This document shows, in pieces, positions 6,725-11,464 of a DNA stretch of 11,464 nt (within the stretch, counting starts at the first letter, position 1; every line of letters starts with the position of its first letter). Below the pieces are notes generated by a model that had not been told where the DNA came from, ran no database searches, and saw nothing but the letters and a program-made list of their open reading frames with translations. Origin of the DNA: an uncultured Clostridia bacterium (GTDB taxonomy: Bacteria; Bacillota; Clostridia; Oscillospirales; Acutalibacteraceae). The stretch covers positions 1 to 11,464 of the forward strand of contig CANQLQ010000031.1 of assembly GCA_947624755.1 (NCBI GenBank), written 5' to 3'. Position numbers and translations under genes: made by a program.

Positions 6725-8098
6725 TTATATGTCAAGTTTCTTTTCAATCTCTTCTATCTCTTCAAGGACACATTTCGGCGATGGGCCGCCTTTGACCGTT
6801 CTTTTTCTTACGCAGTTGTCAAGGTCAATAGCCTCATAAATCCCTTCGTCAAAAAGTTCGCAAACAGCTTTATATTCTTCAAGAGGCAAAGTCTCAAGAG
6901 TAAGACCCTTGTCAATACATATGGCAACAAGACCGCCGACAGCTTTGTAGGCATCGCGGAAAGGAAGTCCTTTATAAACAAGATAATCGGCACAGTCGGT
7001 AGCATTGATAAAGCCTTTTGCGGCGGCATTTCTCATATTCTGACGAATAAATGTTGCAGTTTCGAGCATCGGAGCAAAAGTTTCAACGCACATTAAAACG
7101 GTGTCAACGGCATCAAAAACAGCCTCCTTGTCTTCCTGCATATCTTTGTTATAGGCAAGAGGAATACCTTTCATAACGGTAAGAAGCGTCATAAGGTCGC
7201 CAAAGACCCTGCCCGACTTTCCGCGAACAAGCTCTGCAATATCGGGGTTCTTTTTCTGGGGCATAATGCTGCTGCCGGTCGAAAAAGCGTCGTCAAGTTC
7301 AACAAATTTAAACTCCCAGGAACACCACATAATAATTTCTTCGGCAAAGCGTGAAAGGTGAACCATAACAATTGAAAGAGTACTCAAAAGCTCAAGCACA
7401 TAATCTCTGTCTGAAACACCGTCAAGGCTGTTTGAACTTACACCCGAAAGTCCGAGAAGCTTTGCGGTATACTCTCGGTCAAGCGGATAAGTCGTTCCGG
7501 CAAGAGCGCCCGAACCAAGAGGTGAAACTGCCATTCTTTTTTTGCAGTCGAAAAGACGGTCAAGGTCACGAAGAAGCATATTTGCATACGCTAAAAAGTG
7601 ATGCCCGAGGGTAACCGGCTGCGCGCGCTGAAGATGAGTATAGCCGGGCATTACGGCATCGTAATTTTCTTTTGCCTTTTTGATTATAACCGAAATAAAA
7701 GCCTTGATTGAATTTTCAAGCTTATCACATTCATCGAGAAGATAAAGCCTAAGGTCAAGAGCAACCTGGTCGTTACGGCTTCTTGCAGTGTGAAGCCTTT
7801 TGCCGCTGTCGCCGATACGTTTTGTAAGCTCGCCTTCAACAAAGGTATGTATATCTTCGGCGGTCATATCAATTGAAAGTTCATCGTTTTCAAGTTCCTG
7901 TGCTATCTGTTTGAGAGCTGCAACTATCTTTTCGCTTTCCGAAATGTCAATAATATTGCATTTTCCGAGCATTGCTGCGTGGGCAATTGAACCTTTGATA
8001 TCCTGGCTTGCCATGCGGCAATCAAAAGGAATTGATGAATTGAAGTCGTTTGTTTTTTTGTCGAGAGCTTTTTTGAAGCGTCCTGTCCAAAGCGGCAT
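6725..8098 (-). CDS. argH: Argininosuccinate lyase
   Basis: A 457-residue cytoplasmic enzyme of the fumarase/aspartase superfamily that cleaves argininosuccinate to arginine and fumarate, the last step of arginine biosynthesis. Full length for the family. Conserved blocks are in order: TAEDIHTFVE (79-88), HTARSRNDQV (103-112), GYTHLQRAQP with the catalytic histidine H155 (152-161), and the superfamily signature GSSIMPQKKNPD (275-286) containing the catalytic serine. The start has a strong AAGGAGG site 8 bases upstream. It has its own promoter (8140-8169) and two ARG-box-like sequences, so repression by arginine through ArgR is likely. The usual partner argG is not in the window, so it is a stand-alone unit here. 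Confidence 0.97.
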   Translation of the reverse strand: MPLWTGRFKKALDKKTNDFNSSIPFDCRMASQDIKGSIAHAAMLGKCNIIDISESEKIVAALKQIAQELENDELSIDMTAEDIHTFVEGELTKRIGDSGKRLHTARSRNDQVALDLRLYLLDECDKLENSIKAFISVIIKKAKENYDAVMPGYTHLQRAQPVTLGHHFLAYANMLLRDLDRLFDCKKRMAVSPLGSGALAGTTYPLDREYTAKLLGLSGVSSNSLDGVSDRDYVLELLSTLSIVMVHLSRFAEEIIMWCSWEFKFVELDDAFSTGSSIMPQKKNPDIAELVRGKSGRVFGDLMTLLTVMKGIPLAYNKDMQEDKEAVFDAVDTVLMCVETFAPMLETATFIRQNMRNAAAKGFINATDCADYLVYKGLPFRDAYKAVGGLVAICIDKGLTLETLPLEEYKAVCELFDEGIYEAIDLDNCVRKRTVKGGPSPKCVLEEIEEIEKKLDI

Positions 8099-8133
8099 AA
8101 AGTATACCTCCTTATGTTTTAAGTATTCACCGG

Positions 8134-8147
8134 TTAATTATTATACA
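8134..8147 (-). promoter_or_regulatory. ARG-box-like site overlapping the argH -10
   Basis: On the - strand TGTATAATAATTAA fits the ArgR core TGNATWWWWATNCA at all but one of the fixed positions (A for C near the end). It contains the -10 hexamer, so bound ArgR would block RNA polymerase. AT-rich -10 regions can match this motif by chance; the second site at 8192-8205 strengthens the case. Confidence 0.45.
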
Positions 8148-8169
8148 CTAAAGACGCGGAAAAAACAAG
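8140..8169 (-). promoter_or_regulatory. Promoter of argH
   Basis: A consensus -10 TATAAT (8145-8140) lies 18 bases after TTGTTT (8169-8164) on the - strand. Transcription would start near 8133, giving a leader of about 35 bases before the ATG at 8098. Confidence 0.65.
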
Positions 8170-8187
8170 AGCTGCCTTTTCGGCAGT
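8160..8187 (-). terminator. Weak terminator-like hairpin just upstream of the argH promoter
   Basis: On the - strand CTGCC and GGCAG (8187-8183 and 8177-8173) form a 5-bp stem with a GAAAA loop, followed after a few bases by seven T. It could stop read-through from genes further right. The T-run also contributes to the -35 region. The stem is short and the T-run is displaced. Confidence 0.3.
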
Positions 8188-8191
8188 CACC

Positions 8192-8205
8192 GGATAATTA
8201 TGCAG
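8192..8205 (-). promoter_or_regulatory. Upstream ARG-box-like site of argH
   Basis: On the - strand TGCATAATTATCCG fits the core TGNATWWWWATNCA at all fixed positions except the last. It is 58 bases upstream of the site at 8134-8147, centre to centre. Both lie in a larger direct repeat, TCACCGG(A/T)TAATTAT on the + strand. Confidence 0.45.
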
Positions 8206-8235
8206 GGGATAAGGGGCAAAGCCGGAAACGGCATA

Positions 8236-8480
8236 TAGGGAATCGCTGATTAATTCAGGGTGTCCTAATTGCACGCATGGCGTGCAGCAATTACGCGAGA
8301 TAGAAATTATATAAAATTATAATTTTACACCGCGAAAACACTTTGTCCCTAATCTGAAAGCGTATTTTTATATTCCAAAAATTCAAGTCAATACTTTGTG
8401 TATTAACGAGAATTTTTGGGCTAAATGACGGAATAATTTACCGTCAATAAGGGCAGCTTGTATTAATCAGTGATCCCATA
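8236..8480. repeat. TA-flanked palindromic MITE-like repeat, long form
   Basis: Bounded by TA at 8236-8237 and 8479-8480. It has the same module order and orientation as the copy at 3860-4106. Its ends carry matching changes: the left has GGGAATCGC and the right GTGATCCC, so the terminal GGGA(A)TC/GATCCC pairing is kept. The internal hairpin is the variant GCACGC-ATG-GCGTGC (8271-8285). The AT-rich interior is almost identical to that of the 3860 copy. Confidence 0.85.
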
Positions 8481-8580
8481 ACTCTGCATCTTCGCTTTTT
8501 CACTCTGTAACCGTCTTAGAAAGCAAGGACTGTTATTCATTCAGTTGTACCCATACGCTGATTTGTAGGGTACGGGGAAG

Positions 8581-8613
8581 AAAAAAGCGCCCAAGTTTTT
8601 ACACTTGAACGCT
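8581..8613 (-). terminator. Terminator of the XRE regulator gene
   Basis: The outer stem AGCG/CGCT (8586-8589 with 8610-8613) and inner stem CAAGT/ACTTG (8592-8596 with 8603-8607) are joined by a 2x2 internal loop and followed on the - strand by TTTTTT. It starts 31 bases after the stop codon at 8644. Confidence 0.75.
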
Positions 8614-8643
8614 GTGATTTAATACTCCCCGGCAAACGGGAAT

Positions 8644-9258
8644 TTAATCTTCCTTTGTCAATACTTTTCTCTGCCAGCTTCGTTTTCCGCACTTAGGGCA
8701 TTTCATGTGTCTTGTCCTGCCAATATGCGGCGCAAGATTGGTTTGCCGGTAAGTCGGTACATATCTGTGGCCGCAGTTTTGGCACTCATAGTATCCGGCT
8801 TTCTGCTCAATGCCCACTGCAAGAAAGGCAACCGTGAAAATCATCACAAGAGCAAATGCGAGAAGTACGATTCGCAGCCATGCAGGCATCTGGGCAAATG
8901 CCGCCACAAATACCAGAACAAGCCCGGCAAGGGTCGCCGGAAGAGCAACCCAGTATTCCGTCTTTAGCATCTGCCTGTTTTTTTCCTCGATTTCCCGCTT
9001 CATTTCCAGAAGATTTTCTTCCGCCCGCTTGTCATATGATTCTGCCATGATTCTTTCGCCCGACAGGAGCTCGTTGACATTGATTTTCAGAAAATCACAA
9101 AGCTCCAGCATGATCCCGGAATCCGGCATGGATTTTCCCGTCTCCCATTTTGATACTGCTCGGTCGCTGATACCGAGCCTCTCGGCAAGGGCTGACTGGG
9201 TCATTCCCTGTTCTTTTCTGCATAACGCTATGAATTTTCCGATTTTGATTTGATCCAT
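8644..9258 (-). CDS. XRE-family regulator with two membrane helices and a C-terminal zinc ribbon
   Basis: A 204-residue protein. The ATG at 9258 is preferred over a GTG at 9267 because AGGAGG (9272-9267) is then spaced 8 bases away, whereas the GTG overlaps it. Residues 6-66 are a Cro/C1-type helix-turn-helix (MTQSALAERLGISDRAVSKW). Residues 76-98 are charged and probably coiled coil. Two hydrophobic helices follow (about 103-122 and 127-150), then a zinc ribbon with CxxC pairs C159/C162 and C187/C190. The order puts a DNA-binding head and a metal-binding tail on the same side of the membrane. Related chimeras are common in Clostridia, but their signals are mostly unknown. It is the last gene of the accessory block and looks more GC-rich than the genes beside it, which hints at a different origin. 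Confidence 0.85.
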   Translation of the reverse strand: MDQIKIGKFIALCRKEQGMTQSALAERLGISDRAVSKWETGKSMPDSGIMLELCDFLKINVNELLSGERIMAESYDKRAEENLLEMKREIEEKNRQMLKTEYWVALPATLAGLVLVFVAAFAQMPAWLRIVLLAFALVMIFTVAFLAVGIEQKAGYYECQNCGHRYVPTYRQTNLAPHIGRTRHMKCPKCGKRSWQRKVLTKED

Positions 9259-9283
9259 ATCGGGCACCTCCTTTCATGGCTCA

Positions 9284-9289
9284 AGTATA
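9284..9289 (-). promoter_or_regulatory. Possible -10 box for the XRE gene
   Basis: TATACT on the - strand lies 11 bases upstream of the AGGAGG ribosome site, so transcription from it would start near 9277. No good -35 hexamer is found at 16-18 bases, so the promoter would be weak or activator-dependent. Confidence 0.3.
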
Positions 9290-9317
9290 TCTGAAATTTA
9301 TGTGGATTCACACGAAC

Positions 9318-9360
9318 CGGTAGTTGATTTTTGTTTGCTCTACCGCAGGTTGAGTACCTG
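9318..9360. promoter_or_regulatory. Two adjacent dyads upstream of the XRE gene
   Basis: CGGTAG (9318-9323) pairs with CTACCG (9340-9345), and directly next to it CAGGT (9346-9350) pairs with ACCTG (9356-9360). They lie between the transglutaminase-like stop codon and the XRE start. They could be operators for autoregulation or RNA hairpins in the read-through transcript. No T-run of terminator type follows on the - strand. Confidence 0.4.
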
Positions 9361-9404
9361 AAATCCCGATTTTCACTCTGTTCCACTTACCGTCAAACGG
9401 AAAT

Positions 9405-10028
9405 TTAACTTTGTTTGTTATATTCAAGTTCCGTGGGCAGATTTTCCCAAAGCTCCGTCCTTGTCTTACTTGTTCTCAATTTTCTCAATACCTCTTTATC
9501 AGGATTGGGATATACTACAAAACTGTCAACTTCCCCCAACTCTGAACGTATGGGAAATGCAAGCTGTTCGGTTTCTATTGAAAACTGTGCATTTACACCA
9601 ATTTTATTTCCTCTTGCGTCAAGCCTTATCCATTTTTTATAGTCTTTGATGTACACGGCATTTAGTCCATGATAAATTAGAACAGGAGCTGTTTCATCAT
9701 CTAAAATTAACTTTTGGTAACAAAAGCCGGTAGGCACAGATTTACAACGTAATAAAGCCGCCAACAAGTGGGACTTGGCAAAACAAATCCCATGTCCTGC
9801 TTTTAACACTTCTGAAGCAGCGCATGTTATTTCATCTTCGTTTATATCTGCTGAATGTTTAATATTATCTCTGATAAATTCATAGGCTTTTCTAATGAAA
9901 TCAAGCTCACAATCCGCCTTTTTGAATAACATATCAGCCAATCCTATAATGGATTTGTAGTCATAATCAATTACACTGTCATGCTTTAGATATTCGTCCG
10001 GATCATTTGAGTATAAAATTATATCCAT
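9405..10028 (-). CDS. Transglutaminase-like (papain-fold) protein
   Basis: A 207-residue protein without a signal peptide. The ATG at 10028 is chosen because GGAGG lies 5 bases upstream; longer in-frame starts would run into the neighbouring gene. The transglutaminase core is visible: AGHGICFAKSHLLAALLR with the probable nucleophile C82, VLIYHGLNAVYI with H120, and WIRLDARGN with D137, giving a Cys-His-Asp triad in the usual order and spacing. The SVPTGFCYQKL stretch (97-107) matches the strand after the catalytic helix. Bacterial members are proteases, deamidases or cross-linkers; the substrate is unknown. It starts 22 bases after the stop of the upstream gene, so the two very probably form an operon. 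Its 3' flank resembles that of the XRE gene. Confidence 0.75.
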   Translation of the reverse strand: MDIILYSNDPDEYLKHDSVIDYDYKSIIGLADMLFKKADCELDFIRKAYEFIRDNIKHSADINEDEITCAASEVLKAGHGICFAKSHLLAALLRCKSVPTGFCYQKLILDDETAPVLIYHGLNAVYIKDYKKWIRLDARGNKIGVNAQFSIETEQLAFPIRSELGEVDSFVVYPNPDKEVLRKLRTSKTRTELWENLPTELEYNKQS

Positions 10029-10050
10029 TTTTTCCTCCACAAGCCGGAAG

Positions 10051-10686
10051 TTATATAAACTCTTTAACAAAGTCGCTAAGTCCATAAAGGGTAAACTGAT
10101 ATGCTTCCGTATCATATTCTCTGATTTCGACATGATGTTTTTCATAGTACATTTTGACCTTTTCCCGGATTCGGATCGTTGCCTTTTCAAAATCCGGTGA
10201 TCCATCATACTTTGCTCCGTAATACTGAATCTGTTCCGGCTGCACTCTCGCCATCATATATTTTATGATTTCAAATCTTGAAAACACAATGGAACCATCG
10301 TTTTTTCCTCGAAGGACACAAACCATCAGTTCGTTCGGAGAAATAGTCATATCAGTGCAGCCATTTTCAAAATTTCGTTCATTCTTAATATTTGTGCCGT
10401 CAAACTGTAGATAGACGCCTTCCCCAAGATAATCGGAAAGGCTTTTTGATTCCATAATCTTCTGTGTTATGGTTTCATCTGACAGCTTAACTTGCCCCGC
10501 TCTGACTTTATCATACACGATTTGAAAATCCACATACAAAGCAATAGCACCTTCAAATCCTTCTGAGAAAAATGTTTTTATTTTTTCATCCCCGATGAGC
10601 TTGCTATTGTCCCCACTTTGAGGAATTAAGCCTTTTTTACTGATTGAATGCAAATTATTTAATGATGTCATGTGGTAATATTTCAT
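10051..10686 (-). CDS. Uncharacterised protein with ADP-ribosyltransferase-like N-terminus
   Basis: A 211-residue cytoplasmic protein with GAGGGG 6 bases before the ATG at 10686. I do not recognise a named family. The N-terminus YHMTSLNNLHSISKKGL (4-20) resembles the first motif of DarT/KptA-like ADP-ribosyltransferases (HxT...NLxxIxxxGL). FFSEGFEGAIAL (39-50) would fit the next strand, where many ADP-ribosyltransferases have a YFS/STS motif. Later features are YLQFDG (92-97), NFENGCTD (105-112) and SPNEL (116-120), which could supply a catalytic acid. No secretion signal or partner antitoxin is obvious, but the transglutaminase-like gene follows after 22 bases. The assignment rests on short motifs, so a different fold is possible. 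No clear promoter was found between it and the repeat ending at 10741. Confidence 0.5.
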   Translation of the reverse strand: MKYYHMTSLNNLHSISKKGLIPQSGDNSKLIGDEKIKTFFSEGFEGAIALYVDFQIVYDKVRAGQVKLSDETITQKIMESKSLSDYLGEGVYLQFDGTNIKNERNFENGCTDMTISPNELMVCVLRGKNDGSIVFSRFEIIKYMMARVQPEQIQYYGAKYDGSPDFEKATIRIREKVKMYYEKHHVEIREYDTEAYQFTLYGLSDFVKEFI

Positions 10687-10740
10687 TCATTTCCCCTCGT
10701 TCTAAACCCGGTTATGCGTTAAAATAGCAACTCAGAAAAT

Positions 10741-10999
10741 TAAGGAAGCACTGATTAATACAAGCTACCCTTCTTGACGGCGGGCATCGCCCGCAGGAAT
10801 TACACAGGATAGAAATTATATAAAATTATATTTTTACACCGCGAAAACACTTTGTCAATAATTTGGAAGTATATTTTTATGTTCCAAAAATATAAGTCTA
10901 TACTTTGTGTATTGCCGAGTATTTTGGCAAAGTATTACGGAATATTTGCAAGCAAGATGAGTATTAAGCCCTATGCGTGATTTAACCGTAGGTTCCTTA
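10741..10999. repeat. TA-flanked palindromic MITE-like repeat, long form, degenerate right end
   Basis: The left end TAAGGAAGCACTGATTAAT is intact at a TA (10741-10742). Internally it has the hairpin GCGGGC-ATC-GCCCGC (10780-10794), the conserved AT-rich module and the AATAC/GTATT hairpin. After about 10935 it diverges; TTAACCGTAGGTTCCTTA (10982-10999) is the decayed right terminus. Its left arm is of the ACAAGCT type, which the other long copies carry at their right end, so it looks like a recombinant. Confidence 0.7.
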
Positions 11000-11122
11000 A
11001 GTCTGGCAGCGAATAACATTTTGATTAGGGCAAAAAAGAGCGTCAACTTTTCGCACATTGCGATCAATCAACGGTCTGATTTTCGGTATTCAGTTTTAAT
11101 GGATAGAGCGATAACGGGGAAG

Positions 11123-11464
11123 TTATTCGTCAACCCATACGTCAATTTCTTCTTTAGTAGGTTGCTCAAATCTCGATTCAAATTTTCTGGCAAGATTATT
11201 GTCAATAATGTACGCTGTCGTTTCTCCAGCATTTACTGATTGATTTCTTTGGTTTATGCGTGCTTTCCAAATATCTTTGCTTATATCAATATAATGCAAT
11301 TCACATTCTATGTTTCTGTTTCTATAAAATTCTTTTGCCTCGTTTCTTCCGGCACTTGTCCAGAAGCCCCAATCAAGAATTACATTAACATCTGCTTTGA
11401 TAACCTCTAATGACTTTTCAAACAGATAGTTACGCACTCTGTCTGCATATTCGTCATGCTTTTC
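11123..11464 (-). CDS. C-terminal part of a P-loop kinase-like (AAA_33/zeta-toxin-like) protein, cut by the window edge
   Basis: The frame is open to the right edge, giving at least 113 residues before the TAA at 11125-11123, so the N-terminus with the Walker A motif lies outside. The visible part has VILDWGFWTSAGRNEAK, typical of the second conserved block of small predicted kinases with an AAA-type P-loop, then a LHYIDISKDIWKARINQRN block with the lid arginines. Such proteins phosphorylate small molecules or, in zeta toxins, UDP-sugars; which applies here cannot be told. It is on the same strand as the accessory block, but the repeat at 10741-10999 lies between. The interval 11000-11122 shows no gene and no clear terminator. 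Confidence 0.7.
   Translation of the reverse strand, partial: EKHDEYADRVRNYLFEKSLEVIKADVNVILDWGFWTSAGRNEAKEFYRNRNIECELHYIDISKDIWKARINQRNQSVNAGETTAYIIDNNLARKFESRFEQPTKEEIDVWVDE

Noticed and set aside
8547..8573. Dyad GTACCC...GGGTAC in the spacer after the XRE gene
   Set aside because: Only 6-bp arms with a long loop and no T-run or nearby promoter; compatible with chance.
9405..10208. Long 267-codon version of the transglutaminase-like protein, which would overlap the upstream gene
   Set aside because: The extra N-terminus is an out-of-frame reading of the upstream gene. A GGAGG site fits the ATG at 10028.
10973..11239. 88-codon + strand frame near the right edge
   Set aside because: It spans the decayed repeat end, a spacer and the antisense of the kinase-like gene, with no ribosome site.
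1..11464. Possible CRISPR array from the recurring hairpin repeats
   Set aside because: Repeats are hundreds to thousands of bases apart, vary in length, and have no regular spacers or cas genes.

Overview
The window looks like chromosome from a low-GC, Gram-positive gut-type Clostridia, probably Oscillospiraceae or a close relative. The reasons are strong AGGAGG-type ribosome sites, sigma-A-like promoters, AT-rich spacers, an XRE regulator fused to membrane helices and a zinc ribbon, and a DUF6472-like four-cysteine small protein. No organism marker such as rRNA is present, so this is inference from style. No tRNA, rRNA, CRISPR array, integrase or transposase gene was seen.

Layout. Positions 1-188 hold the end of a dispersed repeat and a strong terminator for a + strand gene outside the window. 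At 321-2168 (+) is a secreted alpha/beta-hydrolase-like protein with its own promoter. At 2687-3682 (-) is a secreted GH43-type glycosidase whose promoter is overlapped by a clean dyad. At 4104-6046 (-) a Na+/phosphate cotransporter with a PhoU tail is translationally coupled to a small four-cysteine protein. At 6047-6724 is a gene-poor stretch with a tandem ~128-bp repeat. At 6725-8098 (-) is argH, with a promoter and two ARG-box-like sites. At 8644-10686 (-) is an accessory block: an orphan protein with an ADP-ribosyltransferase-like N-terminus, a transglutaminase-like protein and an XRE/zinc-ribbon membrane protein. At the right edge (11123-11464, -) is the C-terminal part of a P-loop kinase-like protein.

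The most unusual content is between the genes. Five copies of a palindromic, MITE-like repeat family (at 1-92, 2173-2339, 3860-4106, 8236-8480 and 10741-10999) share inverted ends built on GGAAGCACTGATTAAT. All sit at TA dinucleotides, as expected of Tc1/mariner-IS630-type insertion. They come in a short form (~167 bp) and a long form (~245-260 bp). The long form carries a module opening with a 6-bp hairpin whose stem bases change in a compensatory way between copies. The same hairpin module opens each unit of the tandem repeat next to the phosphate transporter. All copies are oriented the same way relative to the transcription that reaches them, and two abut the stop codon of a gene. Two long copies in direct orientation frame the accessory block.

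Functionally, the window mixes housekeeping metabolism (phosphate uptake, arginine synthesis), extracellular glycan or lipid breakdown, and a small accessory island of unknown role. The best candidates for something undescribed are the structured repeat family and the ADP-ribosyltransferase-like/transglutaminase-like gene pair it frames.
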